Shown: positions 23,049 to 34,323 of the stretch, piece by piece
Layout of the letters: every line of letters starts with the position of its first letter
Numbering within the stretch: position 1 is the first letter of the stretch
NCBI RefSeq assembly: GCF_026210795.1
Contig: NC_089435.1
Coordinates: 3,658,001-3,722,000 of the forward strand
Length of the DNA: 64,000 bases
Source: Rhizophagus irregularis
Lineage: Eukaryota; Glomeromycota; Glomeromycetes; Glomerales; Glomeraceae
Direction of reading: 5' to 3'
The notes under the pieces: model-generated
Told to the model about the DNA's origin: nothing
Database searches by the model: none
What the model saw: only the letters and a program-made list of their open reading frames with translations
Translations under genes and position numbers: made by a program

Positions 23049-23991
23049 ATGTCCGAAAAAAACGATTTAAATGAAAATATGTTAAGCGAAAAAGAAAAGG
23101 CCCTTGCCGGACTTCCATATTTAGCATATTCTGAAGAATTAATAAATGATCGGCTTAAAGCTAGAGAACTACTTTATAAATTTAATAATTCTAAACCAGT
23201 TTCTGTTAATACTGATGAATATCGTGAAAGAAATGACATTATTCGGCAATTATTTGGTAGTGTTGGTAAGAGTGCTGAAGTCGAACCACCATTCTATTGT
23301 GACTATGTAAGTTTTATCATATTCAATCAACTACAATATTTATGACAAATAAGATAGTTAATATTTATTCTTAATATATTAGGGATATAATATTCACGTT
23401 GGGGATAATTTTTATTGTAATTTTAACTGTGCTATATTGGATTGTAATAAAGTTGAAATTGGAGATCGTGTTATGTTTGGCCCAAATGTTTCACTTTACC
23501 CTGCAACTCATCCTATACAACCTGAAGAAAGAGCAAAAGGTGCTGAATTTGCATTACCCATAAAGGTATTGGCTTTTCCCATAAGAGTATTAACCATAAT
23601 AAAAATTACTATGATGATTTTTAAACAAATTTGATTTTTTATATTAGATTGGAAATGATGTATGGATTGGTGGTAGCGCTACTATTTGTCCTGGAATTAC
23701 CATCGGGGATGGGGTACGTGTTGATATTTTCCTTTAGATATTGACGTAATATTTTAATTACTTCATTTAATTTTTAATTCTTTATTTTGATTTATACGGA
23801 GATTAGGTAACTGTTGGTGCAGGATCCGTGGTATGTTTAAATATTGAAATGAATCAATTTTTTTATTAATGAAATTAATGAAATTTAATCCTTTTTTTAA
23901 GGTTACAAAAGATGTTCCGCCTTATGTAGTTGTCGCTGGTAACCCTGCTAAAATCATCAAGCATTTAGAAAGAAAAACGATAGCAAATTGA
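23049..23991 (+). CDS. Sugar O-acetyltransferase (maltose/galactoside acetyltransferase-like), 206 aa
   Basis: Five exons: 23049-23306, 23383-23565, 23648-23713, 23807-23830 and 23902-23991. All introns are phase 0 and 71-93 bp, with total length 621 nt. The N-terminal Mac-type domain reads LAGLPYLAYSEELINDRLKA. A left-handed beta-helix of hexapeptide repeats follows (IHVGDNFYCNFNCAILD, VEIGDRVMFGPNVSLYPATH, IGNDVWIGGSATICPGI, VTVGAGSV) and the family's terminal VTKDVPPYVVVAGNPAKII. The histidine of PATHPI is the expected catalytic base for transfer of acetyl from acetyl-CoA to a sugar hydroxyl. Length fits the family. No signal peptide was seen, so it is cytosolic. Exon 4 is a 24-nt microexon for one helix turn. 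Confidence 0.9.
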
Positions 23992-24849
23992 ATTTAAATC
24001 TTATTGATAAAAAAGAATTTTATTACATTAAAATTATTATTTATTCTCAAATTGGTTCATATTATTTATAATTAATAAAATATAATTATCAATACAGTAT
24101 ATAAAGTTTCTGTGTATTTGTGCACAAAATGAAATGAAAAATATTATTATCCATAAAATGTGTGAAACGTGACGATTTAATAAAGTATATTTTTCGAATG
24201 AGAAATGTTAAAAAAAATAAAAAAATATAAAGACAATAAAGTAAAATAAAATGTTTAATTTACTTTAGAGATTGAGCGAAAGAAACTTACATGTTTGAAA
24301 TGCGCAGTATGATAATTATAATTTTAGTCACGTGTCCTAGTATCTTGTTACAAAATTTGTGCAAATCTTATTCCTTACCCACATATATATAATCAATCAG
24401 AGACCTCAAGACTATTTCACTTTTTAAAAGATCGTTAACGGATTTATCCATGCAAAGTATTGACACATACCATAATCTCTGTTAGATTTGCATGAGGGAG
24501 ATATACACCTTAATTCCAAGAGACTCCATGAATCCTCACACGAATATCTAATAAATCAAGCGGAGTTAATTTAGTGATGAACAAAATAAAACTCGCAATA
24601 ATAAAACTCGCAGTAATGTAATTTTGGATTGATGTATTGTATTTGGCGGATGAATAACAATTTGTCCTGATCAATTTGATCAATTGATATCACCAGATTC
24701 AAATCATTAAAATTGATCAATAACCAAAGGCTTAATGATAATGAATCATTCTGATGTAATTTAATAAATGAAGTTTCTTTTGTATATATATATCTATTTT
24801 CGCATATTTCTTAACTATCCTTTACTTTCATATCCTTTACTTTCGTATC
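23992..24849. other. Intergenic
   Basis: No gene. The dispersed string GAAATGCGCAGTATGATAAT (near 24298) also occurs near 6502. Microsatellite-like TATA runs precede the next gene. Confidence 0.5.
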
Positions 24850-26004
24850 ATGTCTATTGCTTTGAATTTAGACTCTTTTTTTACAGGAACCACAGAAACC
24901 GTTACCAATAATTTCAACTTCGATACAGGATCCATTACTGAGGAGGATACAACAGGTAATTTCATTTTCAGCTGAAAAATTTAAAATTTCATGTGAATGA
25001 AACAGAAGTTTCCAACACAATAAATGCATCTAGAAAAGATTACTGAACAAGCGCAGAAGTTTGGGTTTAGTCATAAGAAGTTTCTCAACTGTATGTCATC
25101 CATCTCAAAGGAATTTTTATTAACTCAGACACTTGAATACTGGCTTCTCACTTACATGTCTGAAACAGCAACAGACTCAACAGACTCCTGGAATGAAGAC
25201 TACTCGCCAGATGCTTGGTTAATAGAATGCTTTTCTCTAAAAACTGCCAATTTCATTGTTACCAGAGTATCTGAAGAATATCTCAAAGCACAAACACCCA
25301 AATACTGGATTGATTGGGCCATTTATCAATTTACTAATCAAGCTTCAAAGGAGTTTATCTCTTTTATTGAAAATGCGAGTGAGAACAAAGTTCATGTTTT
25401 TAAAAACATACCAATAATTGTTAAATCCATTGGTGACACTAGTGATAAAGGTAATGAACTTAATCTCCTTCTTGAAACAGATCTTAATCAATTTAATAAT
25501 AATAAAAGCACCTGGTATTACCACACCACGGACTTGATTAGTGCTGAAAGTATTTTTACTGATGGCATCAGTTTGGTAGCAGGTCAGAAGAAACAAGATT
25601 TTGGTGGTCGAACTTCATCATTCTACCTCAATGATGAATTTAAATGGGCAATTGATTTCAGACTACAAAAGTTTATTAGTTCACCAAGTGCAATAATTAT
25701 TTATGATATTCCTGAAACTTTATTAAAAGAAAAAGAATATAAACACCTTGATCTTAATAATGGTAATAAAAGGTGGAAGGATGTAGTGCATAAATCTTGT
25801 AACTATTGTGCATGTGAAACTGATGAATATGGTTCTGTTTATGGCCCTCAAACCACAAATTATGTTAGAATGATTAAGAATAAATATGAGACACCTAAGG
25901 TTGCTTGTCTAAACCTCTTCAAAATCCTACGATTAGTTTCGTCAAAATTTTACTATAGATTTATTATAGTTTCGGCAGAGTTTCGGCAGTTTCGGCATTT
26001 ATAA
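24850..26004 (+). CDS. DUF3990-like protein, C-terminus derived from a MITE
   Basis: The main frame (from ATG 25024) has a helical N-terminal half (FGFSHKKFLNCMSSISKE, EYWLLTYMSE, DAWLIECFSL) and a C-terminal domain with YHTTDLISAESIFTDGIS, QDFGGRTSSFYLNDEFKWA and AIIIYDIPETLL. This pattern recalls the DUF3990 family, which has a predicted ADP-ribosyltransferase-like fold; activity is unproven. An upstream exon (24850-24955, MSIALNLDSFFTGTTET) with a 50-bp intron (24956-25005) looks like the original N-terminus, but joining it leaves the main frame shifted, so either a frameshift exists or ATG 25024 is used alone. A hAT MITE inserted at 25896 supplies the last 36 or so codons and the stop at 26004. 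Confidence 0.55.
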
Positions 26005-26139
26005 TAAGTTTCGGCAGTTTCGCCTTTCTCCAAAGTTTCGCCAGTTTTTTAATATAACTTTAATATAGTTTTGGCAGAATTTCGCTTTTCGGCAAAACGC
26101 CATCTTGCCTAAACCCCTAGGTTTCGGCAAGCAACCTTA
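25896..26139. mobile_element. hAT-type MITE, 244 bp, copy 1
   Basis: The ends TAAGGTTGC and GCAACCTTA are inverted. The 8-bp target duplication GAGACACC is perfect (25888-25895 and 26140-26147), diagnostic of the hAT superfamily. A second 244-bp copy lies at 30320. The element carries repeated GTTTCGGCAG motifs and no coding capacity. It sits inside the DUF3990-like coding frame. Confidence 0.9.
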
Positions 26140-26147
26140 GAGACACC

Positions 26148-29086
26148 CATATGTCCAATTACTTTTTTTAAGTCTATGGCTTAGGAATTTATCAAAAATT
26201 TTTTTTTACTTTAACTTCAGAACATATTATTAAACCAGTCATAAATATACAATGTCCAGATAAATTCACAAGTATTTTAATAGTTAATTCGCCAATTAGA
26301 GTATTCTTGGATTTCTGGAAGAATGTGATGAGAAGCCATTTCAAAAAAAAATTGATAAATATATTAAAGATCTCAAGATTATTGCTAACTACGAATAGGA
26401 AAAAGACAAGAATAGGCAAATCTTCTTCTTTCAAGATATAGGAAGGCAAGTAATACTTTTTTTATTAGAAATGTATATGGAAAATAATGGTATGTTTGGC
26501 AGAGATCTGCTCGATTACTTGTCATTCAAAACTGTTCACCGAGCCATAAAACCAGTGTTGAGCCACAAATAACCTGCTCGGTTGTCTGATATATAAAGGC
26601 TGTTCACCAATCCAGCATTAGACCTACTAGGTACAGATGACCTGCTCAGTTGTCTGATGTTCTGGTGGGTTGGAAATTGGAAACGTGTTAGTTGAAAATA
26701 TTACTAATTTCAAATCTTATTAGGATTCTCAACCTAATTTTAAATTAGCGAAAAAATGGGAAAAGGAGCACTTGCGCAAGCAGATTCACTATCACTGGCC
26801 AACAATTACAGATATCAATGGAAATATGACCAGAAATATAGGAACAATAACTGGAGGATCATTTATTGTTAGATCAAAGAGAAAACAGGAAGAGGTACAG
26901 AAATGCTTTTTGCTGAAAATTTTGAGAATCGATAAATCTGATGATAAAAGAAATCTTTTGTATTTAGTCAGATGATGATTTTAACCGCTAAAAACTCCTC
27001 AACAAAGAAATTATCTCTTCTGAAAAAGATTAGAATATTTATGTTGCCTTGGTTTAATTAGATTCAATAATTTTTAATTCATGAATCGAACTCAAATCTG
27101 AAATTTTAATTCAAACTCAAATCCAAATCGAGCTTGATTCGATTCAATCATATAACATTACACAAAATTCCAAAAAAAGAAAAATTTTATTTTCCACAAA
27201 AATGGAAAAAAGTATCACACAAGTTTTCAAAAAAGGAAATTTATTTTGCTGATCCTCAGAATTTACTTTTTGGACGATACCTATTTCACAAAAATAATTT
27301 TTTGTGAAATGTGCAGATATCCTTTTTAGATCTTGTATAATATTCAACCTAAAAATGAAAGATCAGTGATTCATTAAATTGAATCAAATTCCGAATCCCG
27401 AATCTAGCCTGATTTGATTTAATCAAATCCAAATCTAACCTGATTCAATTCAATTCAATTCATGAATAATACTACTTTGTGCAGTATCATACCAGCAATA
27501 ACACAGAAAAAATTAAGCAATAAAGATATGATTAAAATATCTTCGTTTATTGAATTTGTTATCAGATTTTCTTCTAATAAAGTTATTCTTAAATCAGATT
27601 TGAGTCAGTTATATTTTCTACTACTTCAAGATAAAGCATTTTAATTTATATTATAGAATTAATTTAAAATTTATCCTAGATTATTTTTTAATTTTAATCA
27701 CCCATGAAATTCACACCTCTTGATTTGTGTTACATTTCACAATTTTTTATTTATTTATTTATCACGTTATGATTATAAAAAAAAAAATTTTCTTTTTTAA
27801 AAAAATTTTAAAAGCTTTGTTATTAACACATATTAAACACTTTAACTCAGTTTTTTTACTTATATCTTGTGAAACTACAGGTATTTTATACAATTCATAG
27901 TATATTTGTTTCTAAATTTCTTTTGTATTATATTTTCTAATTTCAGAACATAATTTCGCCACTTTAGTCAAATGAAATCAACTTTCTTTATTAAGTGAAA
28001 AAGTTGTTCAACAATATTAAAACTACTTATATCTTAAATATCATAAGCATAGGTATAATACTTGTGAAGATATTCATGTTTACATAATGGCAATAATTTT
28101 TGAATTTTGAATTTTTTGTTTATTAAATTCAGAGTGTAATTTCACTACTTTACTCAAATGAAATCGATTTTCTTTATTAAGTGAAAATTGTTCAGAAAGG
28201 TGGAAAACATTTACATTTTAATTCATGAGTGTAGGTATAATGCTTGCAAAAATATCCATATTTTTCATAATAGTACTAATTTTTGAATTTTTCTTGCTAA
28301 AGAATATATTTCACCATTTTGGTCAACATTTTAGCTATCAAATTTTATAATGCTTTAATAAAGTAAAGAGGAAAATTTGCAATTTATTGACAATTTTATT
28401 TATTAAAAAATCAGTTTTACTTTATATGTATAAAATTTAAAAATCATATAACCAGGTGATTTTCACCTGAAGTAAGCATTAAAATCACCCCTATTTTATA
28501 ATATTTAAAAAAAAATTTTGAGCAAATTAATCCAAAAGTTATTTAAAGAATAATTATTTTGCAAAAATAATTTTTTGAAATATATTAGTAATTTTCATTA
28601 ATTCAAAAATAAATCATAAATTAATTTAATAAAATATGTTGATATTTTTTTTTTATTTTACAAAAAATAAACTTTTAAATTTTAGAAATAATTTTGTAAA
28701 TCCAGTATAAGAAAATTCTTTTTAATATTAATTTAAAAAAATATATTATTATTTTTTTATTTATAAAAAATAATAAATCTGTAAAAAATAAAAAACTTTT
28801 TCTACTACTGTTCATATTTATAATTTTAAAATATTTAAAATTTTATTTTTTATTTTTACTTAAAATAAACTTCTATTTTTTTTTAAATATATAAAACTTT
28901 AAGTTTTAGCTTAATAATGTTATTCATATCTGCCACCTGTTAATAAACAATATAAAATATTACAACTTTATTTATTATATTTAATTTAGATTTTAATATT
29001 CAACTTTATTAATTTATAATTTCAAATTGTGAGAGTTTTTTTACTCTCATAATATCAATAAACTATTAATTAATAATAATTAATAT
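26148..29086. other. Intergenic, AT-rich, repeat remnants
   Basis: 26500-26670 holds imperfect repeats of ACCTGCTCGGTTGTCTGAT. 26770-26975 has a 67-codon frame (ITDINGNMTRNIGTITGG) that I do not recognise. 27060-27150 and 27360-27465 are ATTCAA/AATC-rich and roughly inverted (ATTCATGAATCGAA against ATTCATGAATTGAA), possibly an old MITE. A tandem duplication is listed separately. 28400-29086 is extremely AT-rich. Confidence 0.4.
27945..28315. repeat. Tandem duplication of about 185 bp, two copies
   Basis: Copies at about 27945-28130 and 28131-28315 share TCAAATGAAATC, TTTCTTTATTAAGTGAAAA, AGGTATAAT, and AATTTTTGAATTTT in the same order with substitutions. Non-coding. Confidence 0.7.
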
Positions 29087-29650
29087 GGCATATTTAGTGA
29101 TGATATTAGACATTGTCCAATTCCCACAATTGGATTATTAGACATTGGACTAATTGGACATAGTCCACTCCATGTCTAAATGTCCAAAGTTCAAAAATGG
29201 GACAATCTATTTTGGCCCGCATTAAGTATTAATTTTGGCCAGAATTATACTAATACAATTTTCAAAATTGTAATAATATGACGTAATTTGCTGAGATTTT
29301 TGCAGATCTAAAAATCTAGATCAGATTTAAATACTAAACTACATTTGGATTGATAATCATTAATTACTGATCATTAACTTTATTTTTCAATATGGTTCGA
29401 AAAGGTCATTTTTTGACACCTTATGTAGTTGTTCTTCATTCTGTAAAAAAAGCAAATTCATGCAATAAATATGCTGTATGCCGAGCTTGTATTAGTGCTG
29501 TTGGAAAAGATGAAGCATACAAAAATAAATTTACCAATACTAAAAGAGAATGTACATGTCATTTTTGAAGTTATCCAAATTTTGCTAAAAAATATACAGT
29601 TCAAGAAATTAAAGATTTACTTGATAAAGCTGAAAGAGATGGAGCAAAAT

Positions 29651-29874
29651 AGGACCCCGAAATATATATAGAAAGGTCAGAGGCAGCCAAAAAATTTTTA
29701 CTAATAGCTGTACGCATTCTTTCAGGGCCGGAATTATGATAATTTTGGCGAGTGACCAAAAAAGGAAATATCTTTTCACCGGGAATTATCTAAAAAAGGA
29801 AAGATTTTCATGTTTTTTTTGGCTGGTTGTACGCAAACTCGGATCTGACCTTTTTATGTATATTTCGGGGTCCT
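29651..29874. mobile_element. hAT-type MITE, 224 bp, in the transposase pseudogene
   Basis: The ends AGGACCCCGAAATATA and the complement of TATATTTCGGGGTCCT are inverted. The 8-bp duplication AGCAAAAT is perfect (29643-29650, 29875-29882). The end sequence closely matches the element at 58704. Removing it rejoins the transposase frame. Confidence 0.9.
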
Positions 29875-30319
29875 AGCAAAATCTACATCTAAAAAAAAGA
29901 ATATTAAACCTCCAAAAAAGAGATCACATAGAACTAGTATTTCAAATGATTCTTCAAGTGAAAATGAATCTGATGCTTCTTATCATTCAATTGCTAATGA
30001 ATTTTCAGATAATGAAATTTCTCAAGATATTAATACTTTAGATAATTATATTTTTCGTCCTTTAACATCTGCACAAAAACATAAATTTGAACAACTTTTA
30101 TTAGAAGTTACAGTTTCATGTGGATTTGCATTTCAATAGGTAGAAAATGATGCGGTAAACCATTTATTTCACTGGCTTAATCCTATGATTACATTACTAT
30201 CAAAACTAGTATTAGGTGGGCAAATTCTTAAAGAAACAACAAGTAATGAATCAGAAATATTACTTAAAAATGCAAAAAGGGATCAATTTGATGTGACTCT
30301 TACTTTTGATGGTTGGAAA

Positions 30320-30563
30320 TAAGGTTGCTTGTCTAAACCTCTTCAAAATCCTACGATTAGTTTCGTTAAAATTTTACTATAGATTTATTATAGTTTCAAC
30401 AGAGTTTCGGCAGTTTCAGCATTTATAATAAGTTTCAGCAGTTTCGCCTTTCTTCAAAGTTTCACCAGTTTTTTAATATAACTTTAATATAGTTTTGGCA
30501 GAATTTCACTTTTCAGCGAAATGCCATCTTGCCTAAACCCCTAGGTTTCGGCAAGCAACCTTA
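30320..30563. mobile_element. hAT-type MITE, 244 bp, copy 2
   Basis: Same length and ends as the copy at 25896, with its own perfect duplication GTTGGAAA (30312-30319, 30564-30571). It is inserted directly after the FDGWK motif of the transposase pseudogene. It differs from copy 1 mainly by CG-to-CA or TG changes. Confidence 0.9.
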
Positions 30564-32575
30564 GTTGGAAAAATGTTGCGCATCAACATCTTTTAGGTAC
30601 TATTTTAATAACATCACTTGGTGATATTGTGATTTGGAAAGCAGCAGATTGTGAAGCAAAGTGGATTACTGGAAATGAGATTGTACATATTACAGAAAAA
30701 TTTTTACTGAACTTAAACAACAGAATATTAAAGTAAACAGCCTAATAACAGATTCAGCTTCTGAGAATACTGCAGCACAGTTAGTTAAATTTTTTTTATT
30801 TAATAATTTAAATATATATTTACATTTGTATTTTATTTTATTGTAGCAAGCGTCTACAACTTCTATATAGAAAAAAACTATTTTTACCATGTTATGCATA
30901 TCAGCTTAATCTTTGTGTAGGAGATATTTTTAAAGAATTGAGTTTTTTGTCTACTCTAGCTGGGCAAGCAGTTGGAATTACTTCATTTTTTAGTCAGGCA
31001 AAATTTTGGATTGGGAAATTACGTGAAGAACAGGCTGCTACTTATAAAAACAAATTTTATGCATTGATTGTTCCAAATGAAATGTGATAGAATTCGCATT
31101 ATTACTGTTTTTCAAGCTTGTTAAAATCAAAGGCCGCCCTTAAGGTATTATTAATTAATAATTATCCTACATAGTAATATTTTAAGCTTTAACTTTTTTT
31201 TTCATATTTTTTTTTAGAATTTAGCTACTAAAATTGAAGAGTAAGAATCTAATGATCTTTACGATTTTCCTGATGAATATCTTAATTGTATTTCAGATAA
31301 TGCATGGTGGAACAATATTAAGCAATTGGAAACTATTATGCTTCCTTACTGTGCTGCATTAAATCAATTACAACGATATAATTCTCAACTTCATGAAGTA
31401 CTCCATAGTTTTGGAAATATAGTAAATATTTTGCAATCACTTTCCAATTATACATTAAGCAAGCAACTTTTGCAAAAATTAGAAAAAAGATGGGCAGATT
31501 GGGAGCAGCCACTTTTACTTCTTTCATTTTTGCTTCATTCTGGATATCGTACAAAAAAATTTAATCCAGCAATTGAAAGTCTTGGATTTTTTCATCTTGG
31601 TTGGTGGATTACATATTACTACTGTGCTTGGTTTAATGAAGATCCAGAAGTTTTATTAGTTGAATTAGAAGCATATCGTCAAGAAAAATATCCTTATAAT
31701 AATGCAACTACACGTTAATTTCGTAATAATATTCTTGGATTTTGGAATTATGTTCGTGGTCATTCTAAAGAACTTTACCGAGTTGCAGCAAGAATTTTTT
31801 CTATTGCAGTAACTACAGCATCTTTAAAGCAGTTTTTTTCAACAATGGGATGGTTACACTCTAAAAGATGAAATCGTTTAAGTGTAAGAATCTTTATAAA
31901 ATTTTATTTTATTTTATTTTTATTTTTAATAATTATGTTGTTTAGTCCGAAAAAGTTCTAGGTATGGCACAAATTTGAGCATCTATGTTACGCAAGTTAA
32001 AACTTAAATGAATTGATGAAGAAGCTCAAAAATTTAAAAATATTAATATCGCTACATCTTTATCAACTACAGAAGATAACAATATATTGGAACAAGAAAC
32101 TGATAATATATCTGATAATGGATTTTCTGATACAGATTGCGATAATACTGCAAGTTTAAATATTAATAAAAATATACAAAATGTTGATGAATGGCATAGC
32201 ATGATATTTAAATGGCTTAGTATGTTGGATGATGAACAAGGTAATGAAGTGAAGATATTAGAAGAATTGAAAAATGATAGTAATAATAGCAATGATAACA
32301 AAATGGAATATGATATTAACATAATGAATATTTCAAATTTACCACATCCAGCAAGAGATAAAAATGCTAAATGGAGACTTCAGGATATTTTTACTGAAAA
32401 TTTGGGCGAACCTAGTTATTTGTCTGATTTTAAATAATCAATAGTTGACTTGTAGTTATTTTTCTGCTGATAAATTTGAATTCAATAAAAATACTTTAAT
32501 AAAAATATAATGTTTTAATAATTATTCTCTTTTTATAAGTCAAATTAAAAAATAAAATTTTGATATAATCTAAAT

Positions 32576-33088
32576 TAAAGCTGCCGCCCGAAATTATTTC
32601 CTAATTCCGAAATCCCGAAACCTTTCCGAAACTCCCGAAATTGTCCGAAACTTCTGATTGGCCTATTATAAAATCACATGACTTTATAAATTTGCTAAAA
32701 TTTTATCTGTATTCTAATTCCATAATTCTGGCTCCGTAGCGATCTTCCTGACACGTGTAGCTTCGTTTTAAGCCTATGTTCACTTTGTGTAACATTAGTG
32801 CATAAAGACGCATAATTTCCTTATATAGTATATAAGTTACACAAAGCGAACATAGGCTTAAATCAAAGCTACACGTGTCAGGAAGATCGCTACGGAGCCA
32901 GAATTATGGTATTAGAATACAGTTGTAATTTTGGTAAAAATTTTAATTTTGGTCACGTGATATTATAACAGCCAATCAGAATTTCGGAATAGTTTCGGCA
33001 TTTCGGAATTAAGTATTTTTCCTAAATTAATTTTACCATTTTGGTTTCGGCAAATGGTAAAATTCCCTAATTTCGGGCGGCAGCTTTA
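32576..33088. mobile_element. hAT-type MITE, 513 bp, with internal hairpin
   Basis: The terminal inverted repeats TAAAGCTGCCGCCCGAAATT and its complement are perfect over about 20 bp. The duplication ATCTAAAT is at 32568-32575 and 33089-33096. It lies between the transposase stop and the right end of the hAT element, and it contains an 83-bp-arm hairpin. No coding capacity. Confidence 0.9.
32711..32918. repeat. Long hairpin, 83-bp arms
   Basis: Arm 1 (32711-32793) and arm 2 (32836-32918) are near-perfect complements around a 42-bp loop. Shared strings include TGGCTCCGTAGCGATCTTCC and TGACACGTGTAGCTT. It may be a foldback element nested in the MITE or part of it. Transcription would give a long double-stranded RNA. 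Confidence 0.8.
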
Positions 33089-33197
33089 ATCTAAATGTCC
33101 AATTGATCATTTGGACTTAGATTGGACAATGTCCAATAGTCCAAATGTCCAAATGTCCAAATGTCCAATAGTCCAAATAATCATCACTGGGCATATT

Positions 33198-34050
33198 TAT
33201 CTATAAGAAATGGTAAAAGAATCAAAATAATTAGGAATATATATTAAAATTATATTTTATTAACCTTTATTTAATATTTTTACAAATTAATAATTTTGTG
33301 TTAATATTTGTTTTTTTATCTTAAAAGATGGTAGTGAATCTAAAATCTAAATCTAGAATCAAAGATATTTATATAAAATTATACTGTAGTTCTATTAAAC
33401 TATTTTATTTCAAGTTATTTATTGTAATTAATTTATCATAACTAATTATAATTTATAAATATTCTACATTTCTTACCATTTTTTTCTTATAATTTTTTTT
33501 TTATTACTTAAATTTTTATTAATTTTATTATTTCTTCCAAACTATAAATATCTAATTTAAATATAAATGACTATAAATAAATATAAATAAACTATAAATA
33601 AATAGCTAGAACTATAAATAAATTCTTATGTAATAATAAGTTATTATATTCTTCAATTATCTCAATTAAATATTCTTTTTTTAGTTAAATGCTTATCTAT
33701 ATTCCATTTGGTATATTATTTATTTTTTGATTAAATATTTATCCAATTATATGATTACTGAATATTTATAATTATAATAGAAAATCTTTTATTGGATATT
33801 TGGTTTATTTTTTACTTTTCTTATATTTATAAGTTATCATTTATTTTTGTAAGATTTCTGGATTTTCTTCAAGATAAAATGACTTAAAGAGGTATTTAAA
33901 ACAAGCAAAATAGTATTTATTTTAAAATGTAAAAATCTTACTTTTAACAAATACTGATAAGTAAAATAATAATACCTGATAAAATAAAAAAAATTTATAA
34001 TAAATTTTTTATTAATAAACAGTTTGTTTGCTTTTTGCATAATAATAATC
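33198..34050. other. AT-rich spacer
   Basis: No gene. 33540-33640 is a loose tandem of ACTATAAATAAAT. The remainder is simple AT-rich sequence. Confidence 0.6.
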
Positions 34051-34207
34051 TAGTAAATAGTTTTTGTATAAATTTGTATCAAATAGGCTCATCTATATAT
34101 AATTGGCTCTAGATTGGATTAAATTTGGATTATTTTTTGTATAAACTTGAGCTAATTTTGAGCTAATGAGTCTTTTTGATATAAATTTATACAAAAACTA
34201 TTTACTA
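34051..34207. mobile_element. Short MITE, about 157 bp
   Basis: The ends TAGTAAATAGTTTTTGTATA and its complement form inverted repeats of about 36 bp (33 or so matching) with a small loop. The outermost TA on each side may be the target duplication, suggesting a mariner-like origin. Confidence 0.7.
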
Positions 34208-34323
34208 CATCAGGAATTTAAACACGGCATAATGTTCCGTAAGTTTACAGATTTTCGTAAAATTACGTACATTTATGGCATAATGTTCCGTAGATTTACA
34301 GATTTCCGTAAATCTACGTAATT

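Larger units (their letters stand above)
29392..32437 (+). pseudogene. hAT transposase with BED-type finger and DUF659-like domain
   Basis: A near-complete transposase can be followed across interruptions. A BED-finger-like start (CNKYAVCRACISAVGKD) leads to a Ser/Lys-rich linker, then FRPLTSAQKHKFEQLLLEV, TLTFDGWK, LITSLGDIVIWKAADCEA, NSLITDSASENTAAQ, and the dimerisation region (FHLGWWITYYYCAWFNEDP, then GFWNYVRGHSKELYRVAAR). The last exon ends HPARDKNAKWRLQDIF and stops at 32437. In-frame stops occur at many points, several at positions where tryptophan or arginine is expected (for example near 29570, 30137, 31087 and 31870), and at least one frameshift lies near 30700. Two MITEs interrupt it. 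It cannot encode active transposase. Confidence 0.85.
29095..33189 (+). mobile_element. hAT transposon, degenerate, about 4.1 kb including nested insertions
   Basis: Perfect 8-bp target duplications GGCATATT lie at 29087-29094 and 33190-33197. The ends are inverted: TAGTGATGAT on the left against the complement CAGTGATGAT on the right. Subterminal regions on both sides are packed with GTCCAA/GGACAT motifs in opposite orientations, as expected for transposase binding sites. Inside are a decayed transposase and three later insertions, each with its own 8-bp duplication. Confidence 0.9.

Noticed and set aside
23049-23991. Bacterial contamination as source of the acetyltransferase
   Set aside because: Four spliceosomal introns and host-like AT-rich composition exclude a bacterial contig.
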